A stretch of DNA of 64,000 nucleotides. Origin: Massilibacteroides sp. GTDB lineage: Bacteria > Bacteroidota > Bacteroidia > Bacteroidales > Tannerellaceae. This document shows, piece by piece, positions 21,289-30,177 of the stretch. Made by a program: the position numbers and the translations under genes. The DNA lies in contig JAQVZS010000003.1 in the NCBI GenBank assembly GCA_028708075.1, positions 42,582 through 106,581 on the forward strand, given 5' to 3'. How positions within the stretch are numbered: position 1 is the stretch's first letter; every line of letters starts with the position of its first letter. Under the pieces are notes generated by a model, which was not told the origin of the DNA, did not search any database, and worked only from the letters and a program-made list of their open reading frames with translations.

Positions 21289-21924
21289 TTATATTCGTAC
21301 CGCTTGAGATAATACAGACAGTAGTTGTGGCGTGATAGAAAATAATTGACAAAGAACAAGGAAGTCTTTAGAGGTCATGTTCTTTTTAAGATATTTCAAA
21401 GCTAAGTAAAGGTGGCTTTCAACTGTTCTATGTGGAATATCTAAAATCTCAGCTATTTCTTTAGTTTTCACCCCATGTATGTATGCCAAAACAAAAACTT
21501 CGCGACGTTGTGCCGGTATTTCTTCAAGAAGAGAATAGAGTTGTTTGTAAAAATCTTTAGCATATAATTCTTCTAATATTTTACCGTCATCATTAAGTAA
21601 ATTGCCATAAATATAAGCATGCTCAAGCATTACACGTGAATTGTATTTCTCTGCAGATTGATTTTTTTTCAGATAATCAATACATCTGGTATAAGCTGCC
21701 TGAAAAAGATAAGAATGAAAACCTTTGGAAATTGTTAATCTTTTTCTGTTTTCCCAAACATATAAAAATACATCCTGGGTAATATCTTCTGCGATTTTGT
21801 GGTTTACAATAGAAGATGTATAGGCCAGTAAACGAGGAAAATAAAAACAAAAGAATTCATTAAAGGCTTCTCTATTCCCTCGTTGTAAATCTATTAAGAT
21901 TTTATTCTCCCAAGAACAATTCAC
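21289..21924 (-). CDS. ECF RNA polymerase sigma factor (FecI-like)
   Basis: The 211-residue protein has sigma region 2 (LQRGNREAFNEFF to RCIDYLKK) and region 4 (LLEEIPAQRREVFVLAYIHG, HTH KTKEIAEILDIPHRTVESHL). The start codon is GTG. A TACATTTG -7 box at 21954-21947 stands about 25 bp upstream. It is divergent from the FecR gene at 22147, the layout of cell-surface signalling units that control SusC/SusD pairs. It probably transcribes the fecR-susC-susD-phosphatase genes when substrate binds SusC. Confidence 0.93.
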   Translation of the reverse strand: MNCSWENKILIDLQRGNREAFNEFFCFYFPRLLAYTSSIVNHKIAEDITQDVFLYVWENRKRLTISKGFHSYLFQAAYTRCIDYLKKNQSAEKYNSRVMLEHAYIYGNLLNDDGKILEELYAKDFYKQLYSLLEEIPAQRREVFVLAYIHGVKTKEIAEILDIPHRTVESHLYLALKYLKKNMTSKDFLVLCQLFSITPQLLSVLSQAVRI

Positions 21925-21946
21925 CTGTGCGTTTATTAATTGTACA

Positions 21947-21954
21947 CAAATGTA
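21947..21954 (-). promoter_or_regulatory. -7 box of the ECF sigma factor gene
   Basis: TACATTTG on the minus strand matches TAnnTTTG. No convincing TTTG lies 19-21 bp upstream. Confidence 0.4.
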
Positions 21955-22146
21955 AAAATATATTTATAAAGTACTGTGCTTTGCTCGGTTGATCTTAAGA
22001 ATAATTTGTGTATAGTTACCTGTTACAAAAAATGCTTTTTTGATTAGGCGGTGCTTGTTTTGTTTTTTATATCGTTATTAAAATGAAGGTTATGCTCAGT
22101 AGTTTTTCGTTTTAGATCGTTTCGATAATAAATAAAAAGGAAAACT

Positions 22147-23112
22147 ATGGATTTTGATTATAGGCTTATCGTAAAATATTTGCTTGACGATCTTTCAGCA
22201 TTAGAAATGGAAACTCTTTTAAATTGGAGAAAAGAGAACGTTTCTAACGAGGCTTTTTTTGAGACTTTAATAAAGTTGAAGTTGAATTATCGATGTAGAG
22301 ATATAATCCATGGAAAAACACTTGTTTCTTTAAATAAAATAAACAAAAAAATAACGAAAAAACATCCTATTGCTATTGTTCGACAAATTATTAATTATGC
22401 AGCAGTGTTGATTGTCTTGATATTTTTTTCTTACACAATAAATAAATATTGTGATGAAAATTTTGAATATACTAAAATTTCTGTACAACAAGGAGAAAGT
22501 ATTAAAAAGTTTAATCTTTCTGACGGAACTGTTGTTTGGCTAAATGAAGCATCAACAATTAAAATTCCAAAATCGTTTTCGAAAAATAAACGTCGGATAG
22601 AATTAGAAGGTGAGGCTTATTTTGATGTAAAAAAAAATCAGCATTCACCTTTTATTGCTGATGTTTCTTCCATGAAAGTAAAGGTGCTAGGCACATCTTT
22701 TAATTTAAAGAATAAGAAAAAATCTGGTGTTGTAGAAACTATTCTTGTTACAGGGAAAGTGGTTTTATTAGATAAAAAAGGCAAGCCTGTTTATGATATG
22801 TTTCCTGGTGAAAAAGTAACCTATTCACTCAATAATAATGAATATAGTGTTAGGACAATAGATACAAATGTAAGTACAGCATGGCATTTGAATCAATTGA
22901 CCTTTGAGAATTCTACTTTACGTGAGATTGTTAATAAGCTTTCTTTAATATATGATGTCAATATTAACCTGGAATCTAAAAAGTTGGCCGATCGAAAATA
23001 TCGGTGTGTCATTAACCGGGACGAAACCCTTGAACAAGTCCTGGATATTCTCTCTTATTTAGCTCCTATTCAATATAAAATAGAGGGTGATGAAATATTT
23101 ATTTATGAATAA
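22147..23112 (+). CDS. FecR family anti-sigma factor
   Basis: The 321-residue protein has a cytosolic N-terminal part (1-80) that would hold the sigma factor, one membrane helix (about 82-101), a periplasmic FecR beta domain (LSDGTVVWLNEASTIKIPKSF, RRIELEGEAYFDV, VKVLGTSFN) and a C-terminal DUF4974 domain (LTFENSTLREIVNKLSLIYDV). It passes the signal from the SusC STN domain to the sigma factor encoded divergently at 21289-21924. It is AT-rich like the sigma gene. Confidence 0.95.
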   Translation: MDFDYRLIVKYLLDDLSALEMETLLNWRKENVSNEAFFETLIKLKLNYRCRDIIHGKTLVSLNKINKKITKKHPIAIVRQIINYAAVLIVLIFFSYTINKYCDENFEYTKISVQQGESIKKFNLSDGTVVWLNEASTIKIPKSFSKNKRRIELEGEAYFDVKKNQHSPFIADVSSMKVKVLGTSFNLKNKKKSGVVETILVTGKVVLLDKKGKPVYDMFPGEKVTYSLNNNEYSVRTIDTNVSTAWHLNQLTFENSTLREIVNKLSLIYDVNINLESKKLADRKYRCVINRDETLEQVLDILSYLAPIQYKIEGDEIFIYE

Positions 23113-23209
23113 ACAATTTAAAAATGAATGCCTATTAAGTTATACAATGAATCAAAAAAATACAACGAGACTAATGAAAAAATGTATTTAATAAATAATT
23201 AAAACTGAT

Positions 23210-26200
23210 ATGGATAAACCGAAAAACTTACGAATAGAGGAGAATAAACTGGAATTTATAATGCGAATTCAGATAATAGGGAAAATTACGTTATTGTTTT
23301 TGTTCCTTGCAATTCAAGTTAAAGCTGTCAATTTAGAATCTCAACATGTTTCTTTTTCTTTAATGCTAAAAAATACGACTGTAGGAGCTGTAATCTATCA
23401 TTTAAATAAACAGACAGGATATGAATTTTCTTATGATGAAATGTTGTTGAATAGAAAACTCGACCAAATATCGATTGATGAAAAAGATGAATCAATAGAG
23501 ATTATCTTGAATAAAGTATTTAAAAATGCTGATATAAGCTATAGGATTAGTAATAATCGGATTTTTCTTAAAGATGAAAGGAATCATGGTATAGTTCATG
23601 ATATTCTTGTTTCTCAACAGAACGGGAAAACTGTCAGAGGGAGAATAAAAGATGCTATGGAAGAACCGATTATTGGGGCTAATGTTGTATTAAAAGGAAC
23701 TACCATTGGAACAATAACTGATGTTAATGGTGAATTTACTATGCAGGATATCCCGGAAAAAGGGATTCTTGTTATTTCTTACATTGGTTATCTTGAACAA
23801 GAAATAAGTGTAGTGGGAAAGACGGAGTTTAATATTTTACTGAAAGATGATACACAGAAGCTGGAAGAGGTTGTTATTGTGGGGTATGGTGTACAGAAAA
23901 AAGTGAATATGACCGGTTCTATTACAGCGATTAAAGCGGATGAGCTTAGTACAATATCTACATCAAATTTGTCAAACACTTTGGCCGGACGTGCGCCTGG
24001 TGTTAATATTGTGGGTAATTCAGGTCTTATAGGATCTTCTTCAGATATTCGTATTCGTGGTGGATTTGGAGAGCCGTTGTTTGTTATTGATGGGATTGTG
24101 CGGGATAAAACGGCTTTTGATGCATTAGAAGCAAATGAAATTGATCAATTAAGTTTCTTGAAAGACGCTGCAACGGCTTCAATTTATGGTTCTCAGGCAG
24201 GTAATGGGGTTGTTCTTGTTACAACAAAAGGCGGAGAACAACAAAAACCCATATTTAATTACCAGGCTTCATATACTTTTATGACCCCGACTATGGAACT
24301 GCTTTCTGATAAGACAACCGCCACTGACGAGCTAATCTATCAAAATCGTGTAGCAGAATTTCAGGGGATTAACCCTCCTAATGGTGATGTTGAATTCGAT
24401 TATTTTAAAGACAAAAATTATAATGTACATGACTATATTTGGCAGACACCATGGAATCAAAAACATTCACTTAGTGTTTCTGGCGGTGGAGATCGTGTAA
24501 CATATTATGCTTTGCTTAGTTATATAGGAGAAGAAGGTTCGTACAAAAACTTGGAGAATGATAAATTTAATTTACGCTCTAATGTGACGGCAAAAATCAC
24601 GGATAAAATTAAAATGAATCTGAATGTTGCCGCTAATCAACAATATCAAAAACGTTTTTATTGGCCTTTTTCAGATGATGATGAACAAACTATTGGTGAT
24701 TTGTATCGTTGCACCTTTAACTGGCCTAAGACTTATCCTTTTTATTTATATGAAGATGGTACTCCCGCTAATGAAGTTACAGATTATCCGGTGCAAACGC
24801 CAATGGGTAGTTGGCAGGCTTGGAGTGTGATAGACCAGGTTATTGGTGATCGTTATATTAAAACTCGGAAGAGAGAACTGAATACAATTTTAACATTCGA
24901 CATAGACTTAAGTAGCCTCTTGAAAGGATTAAGTACTAAGTTTTCCGGGAATTATATCAGTAATGATTATATGCGTAAAAAGTATTTGACCTATCAGAAA
25001 AACTATGTATGGTCTCCGGCTAACGCAGATGAAAACCGCTTTATTCCGGCACCTCCGGATCCAAACAATATTAATATTTTTACTTTCTCACAAAATCAGG
25101 AATTTCTAAGCTATAATATACATACGTTGTGGAGCGAGCAGTTGAACTGGTTCTTGAATTATAATAATACATTCGGTAAACATGGAATTGCTGCTACAGC
25201 TGTTTGGGAACAGGCTTCTAATGGTGGTGAGAAAGTGTATGCCAAAGCGGAAGATCCATTAACCAATTACGATCAGATGTTTGTTTATTCAACGGATAGC
25301 GAACGTCGTTGGGGAGATGCTGAAGAAGTAACGGGAGGAAGACTTTCCTGGATTGGTCGTGTGAACTATAATTATGACCAGAAGTATATTGCGGAATTTT
25401 CTTTTCGTTATGATGGTAACTCTTTATTCCCTAAAGAGAAACGTTGGGGATTTTTCCCTTCTTTTTCAGCTGCATGGCGGATTAGTCAGGAAAGTTTTCT
25501 GAAAGGAACATCAAACTGGTTGGATGACTTAAAGATTAGAGCGTCTTATGGAACAACCGGTAATGATATTGATTTGAATAAAACCGGTGATCAGAAAATT
25601 TCGCCATTTTCTTACATTAATAAATATGAAACGGGTAGTTCTTATATTTGGGGGAGCAATCTGGTACAAGGAATACAACCTGGAGCAACCCCCAATCCTT
25701 ATTTGACGTGGGCAACTTCCACGACATATAATGCAGGGTTTGATTTTACTGTTCTACAAAACAGATTGAGTGGTTCTTTTGATGCTTTTTATAAAGCGGA
25801 AAAAGATATTTTAGGTACGCGTATTGTCACTATTCCAGATACTTATGGACAGTCTTTAGCTCCAGAAAATTATGCAGAAAGATCTTGGCGGGGATTTGAA
25901 GTTTCCGCATTGTGGCGGGATAAGGCTTTAAATGGAACGATTAGTTATTCTGTTTATGGAAATCTTGGTTTTTCTAAAGACCAGTGGGATGTTTTGGATG
26001 AAACGGCATTATATAAAGAAGGAGGTAATTTATACGAATTGTCAGCCATAGGAAAACCATTGAATAAAATTACCGGTTATAAAACCTTAGGAATGGTTCG
26101 TACTCAGGAACAATTAGATGAGTTGTTAATTAAAGGATTTAAACAATTTGGACGTGACCCGTATTTGGGTGGTCTTTATTTTGAAGATGTTCGTGGTGAT

Positions 26201-26761
26201 GGGTATTCTCCTGGGCCTGATGGAAAGATTGATGCGAACGATATTCAATTGTTGACAGATAATGCTTCTCCGCGAATTAATTATGGGTTTGGTGGCAGTA
26301 TATCATGGAAAGGAATCACCTTAGATATGCATTTCCAAGGTGTTGGCCTGTATGATCGCATGATAAGCAATTTGGGTGAAGGGTACGGAGGTATGCGTCA
26401 ATATGGAGGTACGATTCGTCCTTATTATCCCATTTGGGCGGATGATGTATGGACATCGGAAAATCCAGAGGCAAAATATCCTCGTGTAATTGGTAGTAGT
26501 TGGTATGAATCGGGGACAGGTAACCAATCTTTCTGGATTCGTAATGGAGCTTATCTACGATTAAAAAATTTAAATATTGGATATGATTTGCCAAAATCTA
26601 TTCTTGAACCATTGAACCTGATTTCTGCTCAATTATTTTTTAATGGTACAAACTTGTTTGTGATTTCTGATGTTACTGAGTTTCATGATCCGGAACAGGA
26701 TTGCTATGACTCATATCCTTTGATGAAGTCGTTTACTTTTGGGTTGAATATTAAATTCTAA
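23210..26761 (+). CDS. SusC/RagA TonB-dependent transporter with STN signalling domain
   Basis: An 1183-residue outer-membrane importer. After a signal peptide (best read from Met18 at 23261, MRIQIIGKITLLFLFLAIQ) come an STN domain (about 48-120) that talks to FecR, a carboxypeptidase-like beta domain (about 142-215; GANVVLKGTTIGTITDVNGEF), the TonB-interacting EEVVIVGYG, a plug (IDGIVRD, ASIYGSQAGNGVVLVTTKGG) and a 22-strand barrel ending in a typical FGLNIKF. The 17 extra residues before Met18 are of a type often annotated in this family. Co-transcribed with susD 11 bp downstream. Confidence 0.96.
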   Translation: MDKPKNLRIEENKLEFIMRIQIIGKITLLFLFLAIQVKAVNLESQHVSFSLMLKNTTVGAVIYHLNKQTGYEFSYDEMLLNRKLDQISIDEKDESIEIILNKVFKNADISYRISNNRIFLKDERNHGIVHDILVSQQNGKTVRGRIKDAMEEPIIGANVVLKGTTIGTITDVNGEFTMQDIPEKGILVISYIGYLEQEISVVGKTEFNILLKDDTQKLEEVVIVGYGVQKKVNMTGSITAIKADELSTISTSNLSNTLAGRAPGVNIVGNSGLIGSSSDIRIRGGFGEPLFVIDGIVRDKTAFDALEANEIDQLSFLKDAATASIYGSQAGNGVVLVTTKGGEQQKPIFNYQASYTFMTPTMELLSDKTTATDELIYQNRVAEFQGINPPNGDVEFDYFKDKNYNVHDYIWQTPWNQKHSLSVSGGGDRVTYYALLSYIGEEGSYKNLENDKFNLRSNVTAKITDKIKMNLNVAANQQYQKRFYWPFSDDDEQTIGDLYRCTFNWPKTYPFYLYEDGTPANEVTDYPVQTPMGSWQAWSVIDQVIGDRYIKTRKRELNTILTFDIDLSSLLKGLSTKFSGNYISNDYMRKKYLTYQKNYVWSPANADENRFIPAPPDPNNINIFTFSQNQEFLSYNIHTLWSEQLNWFLNYNNTFGKHGIAATAVWEQASNGGEKVYAKAEDPLTNYDQMFVYSTDSERRWGDAEEVTGGRLSWIGRVNYNYDQKYIAEFSFRYDGNSLFPKEKRWGFFPSFSAAWRISQESFLKGTSNWLDDLKIRASYGTTGNDIDLNKTGDQKISPFSYINKYETGSSYIWGSNLVQGIQPGATPNPYLTWATSTTYNAGFDFTVLQNRLSGSFDAFYKAEKDILGTRIVTIPDTYGQSLAPENYAERSWRGFEVSALWRDKALNGTISYSVYGNLGFSKDQWDVLDETALYKEGGNLYELSAIGKPLNKITGYKTLGMVRTQEQLDELLIKGFKQFGRDPYLGGLYFEDVRGDGYSPGPDGKIDANDIQLLTDNASPRINYGFGGSISWKGITLDMHFQGVGLYDRMISNLGEGYGGMRQYGGTIRPYYPIWADDVWTSENPEAKYPRVIGSSWYESGTGNQSFWIRNGAYLRLKNLNIGYDLPKSILEPLNLISAQLFFNGTNLFVISDVTEFHDPEQDCYDSYPLMKSFTFGLNIKF

Positions 26762-26772
26762 AAACGATAGCA

Positions 26773-28539
26773 ATGAAAAAAATAACAATAATAAGTCTTT
26801 TATTACTGGCGTTGGTATATAGTGCTTGCGATACTTTAGATATTGAGAATATATATAGTTATGATGCAAACAAAGTCTGGAATGATGAAAAATTAGTGAA
26901 TTCATATATGGCTAATTTGTATGCCAATGTTTTTGACAATTGGAGTTCTACTTTAGATCAGAAGACGCAGCAACTTACAGGAATTCACTTTTATCAGGAT
27001 CGTGTGACTATTTCAAATGATGAATATAAGAAGTGGGATTATACGATTATTCGTTTGATAAATGAAGCAATTCAGAATACGACAAATGGAGAGTTAAGTC
27101 AGGTAAAAAAGGATGAGTTTATAGCTCAGGCACTTTTTTTAAGAGCTTATGTTTATTTTAGAATGGTTATATATCATGGAGGAGTTCCTTATATCACTAT
27201 TCCTCAAGATAAAGACAAGGACGATTTGTATGTAAAAAGAAATACGACTAAGGAATGTTTTGACTATATTATCAAAGATTTGGATGATGCGATTGCTATG
27301 CTTCCGGAAAAAATTTCTTCTTCTTCAAGTGATTACGGAAAAGTAGATGCTTGTTTTGCTCAGGCCTTTAAAGCAAAAGTGCTTTTGTATAAAGCCTCCC
27401 CTCAGTTTAACCCAAGTAACAAATGGAGTAACGCCTATTGGCCGGAAGCTTACGTGGCGAATAAGTTGGCTTATGATAAATTGATTGCTAACGGAAGCAA
27501 GTTGACTGAAGATTACGCAGATATGTTCTTGGTGGAGAAAGGTTCGGAAGTGATTTTTGCGGTTATTAATACTTATCCGAATAAGGTTGCCGATTGGGAT
27601 TATGGTGTACGCCCGGGATCAGAAAGTCGTGGTAATGCATGGGCTTGTCCGATTTGGGAATTTGTTCAGGAATTTCCGATGAAAGATGGTAAATTATATA
27701 CTGATGCTACAAGTAAATATCATAAGACTTATGAGGAATTTTTACAGACTTATTGGGAAAATAGAGATCCGCGTTTTGTCAAATCTGTAGTTTGGAATGG
27801 TAGTATTTATGAAGTTTCAGGGAAAACAGGGAGACGCCAATATACAAGTTTGGGTATAGCACATGAAACAGATGATTTTGGTGTAAATCCGAATGCGAGC
27901 GTCAACTCGACGAATTTGAATAGTTATAGCGGTTTCTTTATTCGTAAGGCTTCAGATTTATCTTTAAAGCAGTCTGAAGTTCAGCAGTATGATGTCGATT
28001 TTGTTTTGATGCGTTTTGCTGAAGTCATGTTAAATTATGCGGAAACCGCGAATGAAACTGGGAAATCGGATGTTGCGATAGATCTACTTAAACATATAAG
28101 AAATCGTGCAGGTATAGAACCGGGTGATGATGGTTTGTATGGGATGAATGTTTCTTCGAGAGAAGATATTCGGGAGGCTATTTTGGCAGAACGTAATATT
28201 GAATTTTGTTTTGAAGGACATCGTTTTTGGGATTTGCGTCGTTTAAGAATGCTGGATCGCTTGGATAATAAGACGAAACATGGAGTAGAGGCAATAGCAA
28301 TTAATGCTGACGGTACGGAAATGTCGATTGCTGAGGCAAAGGCGAAAGCTATTAATATGGAGTTGACAGAGAAAGATTTCAACTATTCAGTGTTGCAAAT
28401 TCCGTTTACTGGTGTTAAAGTAACTTCAGTTCCTGAGTCTTATTACTTTTTTCCAATCCAACAGAGTGTGATTGATCGGAACAGCAATATAGAACAAAAT
28501 AATAACTGGGGAGGTACATTTAATCCGACACTTGAATAA
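26773..28539 (+). CDS. SusD/RagB family surface lipoprotein
   Basis: The 588-residue protein has a lipobox LVYSAC (Cys19) and the SusD fold: N-terminal AYVYFRMVIYHGGVPYI TPR-like region, and the C-terminal RagB/SusD block VDFVLMRFAEVMLNYAE, AILAERNIEFCFEGHRFWDLRR, FPIQQSVIDRN. It caps the SusC transporter on the cell surface and binds the substrate. Ligand unknown. Confidence 0.96.
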   Translation: MKKITIISLLLLALVYSACDTLDIENIYSYDANKVWNDEKLVNSYMANLYANVFDNWSSTLDQKTQQLTGIHFYQDRVTISNDEYKKWDYTIIRLINEAIQNTTNGELSQVKKDEFIAQALFLRAYVYFRMVIYHGGVPYITIPQDKDKDDLYVKRNTTKECFDYIIKDLDDAIAMLPEKISSSSSDYGKVDACFAQAFKAKVLLYKASPQFNPSNKWSNAYWPEAYVANKLAYDKLIANGSKLTEDYADMFLVEKGSEVIFAVINTYPNKVADWDYGVRPGSESRGNAWACPIWEFVQEFPMKDGKLYTDATSKYHKTYEEFLQTYWENRDPRFVKSVVWNGSIYEVSGKTGRRQYTSLGIAHETDDFGVNPNASVNSTNLNSYSGFFIRKASDLSLKQSEVQQYDVDFVLMRFAEVMLNYAETANETGKSDVAIDLLKHIRNRAGIEPGDDGLYGMNVSSREDIREAILAERNIEFCFEGHRFWDLRRLRMLDRLDNKTKHGVEAIAINADGTEMSIAEAKAKAINMELTEKDFNYSVLQIPFTGVKVTSVPESYYFFPIQQSVIDRNSNIEQNNNWGGTFNPTLE

Positions 28540-28603
28540 GTGTTTTGTTTTGTAAAATAGTACACCTTTAGTACACCCTGAAATAGAATAATGTTTACAT
28601 TAG

Positions 28604-28716
28604 TGTCCCGTTAAAATCGGGACGAGTTAATAATTAATCAAACAACCCCGGAATAAGAGGATTAAATGGATCTTTAACATCATTTAAAAGAACTATTTAT
28701 TCCCTTTTACGGGACA
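28604..28716. repeat. MITE-like element or IS remnant, 113 bp with TGTCCCGT ends
   Basis: TGTCCCGT at 28604-28611 has an exact inverted copy ACGGGACA at 28709-28716, and the inward bases (TTAAAA versus AAAA) match with one gap. Inside the left end GTCCCG (28605-28610) can also pair with CGGGAC (28618-28623). No reading frame lies between. I see no clear target duplication. It sits between susD and the phosphatase-fold gene. Confidence 0.45.
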
Positions 28717-28779
28717 GCAATGATGTTGTTTATATAATTAAAATTCTGTATCTTACAATGTTATATATAAAGAACAAAC

Positions 28780-29568
28780 ATGAACAATCTTCAAGTTGCA
28801 AAACGGCTTTTTTTGTTTTTCTTATGTTTAACTGTAATCAGTCCGGTTAATGCAGAAGAAATAGAGCCAAAAGAAATGAATTCGTTGCGTATAATGTCAT
28901 ACAATGTCCGAAATTGTAAAGGGATGGATAATGTGACGGACTATCAGCGTGTTGCGGATGTGATTAATCGGGTTGCTCCGGATGTGGTGGCTGTACAGGA
29001 ACTGGATAGTGCGACTGAACGTAGTCAAGGTGTTTTTGTGTTGAAGGAATTGGCTGAGAGAACGCTTTTGTATTGGACTTACGCGCCTGCGATCGATTAT
29101 CAAGGGGGCAAATATGGCGTAGGGGTATTGTCCAAGGAAAAACCTCTTGGTTATAAAACAGTTCCTTTACCGGGTAAAGAGGAAAATCGTGCGTTGTTAA
29201 TTGTGGAATTTGAGAAGTATCTGTTCTGTTGTTCACATTTCTCATTGACAAAAGAAGATCAGTTGTTGTCAGTTCCTGTTATTTTTGAAGCTATAAAAGG
29301 GATTGAGAAGCCGCTTTTCCTGGCCGGAGATATGAATTCTGTCTACGATTCGCTCCCGCAGATTGCTTTGCGCGAAAAATTCAGAACATTAAATAATTAT
29401 AAAGAAAACACGATTCCTGTTGTTAGCCCTGACAGATGTATCGATTATATTTATGTTTATGAAAATGGGAATGCGTGTTCCGTATTAAAGCGTCAGGTTT
29501 TATTTGACGAACAGGTGGCTTCCGATCATTTGCCGTTGTTTGTAGATGTGCGTTTTTTAAATGAATAG
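28780..29568 (+). CDS. Secreted endonuclease/exonuclease/phosphatase-fold enzyme
   Basis: The 262-residue protein has a signal peptide (residues 1-26, ending VNAEE) and the metal-dependent phosphoesterase motifs LRIMSYNVRNCKG (Asn), VAVQELDS (Glu), FLAGDMNS (Asp/Asn) and the C-terminal SDHLPLFV (Asp/His). The fold covers nucleases, sphingomyelinases and inositol phosphatases. Its place after the SusC/SusD genes suggests a periplasmic or surface phosphodiesterase acting on the imported substrate. A hairpin CCCTAATA/TATTAGGG (29604-29629) follows, without a strong T run. Confidence 0.88.
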   Translation: MNNLQVAKRLFLFFLCLTVISPVNAEEIEPKEMNSLRIMSYNVRNCKGMDNVTDYQRVADVINRVAPDVVAVQELDSATERSQGVFVLKELAERTLLYWTYAPAIDYQGGKYGVGVLSKEKPLGYKTVPLPGKEENRALLIVEFEKYLFCCSHFSLTKEDQLLSVPVIFEAIKGIEKPLFLAGDMNSVYDSLPQIALREKFRTLNNYKENTIPVVSPDRCIDYIYVYENGNACSVLKRQVLFDEQVASDHLPLFVDVRFLNE

Positions 29569-29633
29569 AGATATTTCCAATAGTTTTATATTTATGCGGA
29601 CTTCCCTAATAATCAAACGACTATTAGGGGGTC

Positions 29634-29726
29634 TTGGAGTGGAAATACTTCGACCTGCTGAATAAGGCTACAGTAGCGGTGATTGAAGTGGCTAATTTTG
29701 AGGAGACAAAGCCCCTGTCTGAATTA
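29634..29726 (+). pseudogene. Unrecognised gene fragment upstream of an IS end
   Basis: An open frame (MEWKYFDLLNKATVAVIEVA...EETKPLSEL) stops matching protein-like composition where the inverted repeat at 29727 begins. It looks like the left piece of a gene broken by insertions. I cannot name it, and it may not be coding. Confidence 0.25.
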
Positions 29727-29770
29727 AAGTGCACCCCCAAAGTTTTTTGTCTAACTTTTGGGGTGCACTT
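29727..29770. repeat. Near-perfect 18-bp inverted repeat, probable IS3-type terminal remnant
   Basis: AAGTGCACCCCCAAAGTT (29727-29744) and AACTTTTGGGGTGCACTT (29753-29770) pair with one mismatch around an 8-nt loop. Read on the minus strand, CACCCCAAAAGTTAGACA resembles the ends of IS3-family (IS150 group) elements. No transposase is attached. Confidence 0.5.
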
Positions 29771-29773
29771 CAT

Positions 29774-29935
29774 GTACGCCCAGCATGGGCGTAATCTAAT
29801 GGGTGTAAGTCCCTAACGAGCCCTAATAGTGGGAATTGTTTAGCCAATAGCAAGGGTGTCCATAGCGATGTGGAATCTGAAGGAAGCTGGCGGTAAAAGT
29901 CTGACCTGGCGAACAGAAATCAGATATAATGAAGG
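29774..29935 (+). mobile_element. Group II intron 5' fragment (domain I)
   Basis: The stretch has the motifs of the start of a bacterial group II intron: a GUGCG-like 5' end (GTACG at 29774), then CAGCATGGGCGTAATC, GGGTGTAAGTCCCTAACGAG, AGCAAGGGTGTCCATAGCG, ATGTGGAATCTGAAGG and GCGAACAGAAATCA. About 160 nt of domain I remains; the catalytic domains V-VI and the reverse transcriptase are absent. The 29856 ATG of an overlapping frame lies inside this RNA and is not a real start. Boundary at the 3' side is approximate. Confidence 0.72.
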
Positions 29936-30164
29936 ACTTATTTCTTCCGTAGAAGAAGAATTGAACGAACAGGATTTACTCCTGACAAGGTCGGAAGTTG
30001 TTGCGCTTGCTGTACAAAAAAAAGGAGTGTTCGAAATTTCAGAAAACGAAGCTTTACTGAATCTTAAAGACTTTATTAGAATTACAGCGGATAATGGTTC
30101 TTCGTCAGTATCGTATGGTTTCCGTAAGTTGGCTATCTCAATTTTTGATTTTATTGCTTATTAA
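29936..30164 (+). pseudogene. C-terminal gene fragment after the intron remnant
   Basis: An open frame (LISSVEEELNEQDLLLTRSEVVA...AISIFDFIAY) ends at 30164. It is joined directly to group II intron sequence and has no start of its own, so it appears to be the last ~75 codons of a gene whose beginning was lost. I do not recognise the family. Confidence 0.35.
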
Positions 30165-30177
30165 GCCTTTGTTTTAT

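Noticed and set aside
29856..29935. N-terminal part of a 102-codon frame (MSIAMWNLKEAGGKS...)
   Set aside because: These codons lie in conserved group II intron RNA sequence, so they are not a real protein start.
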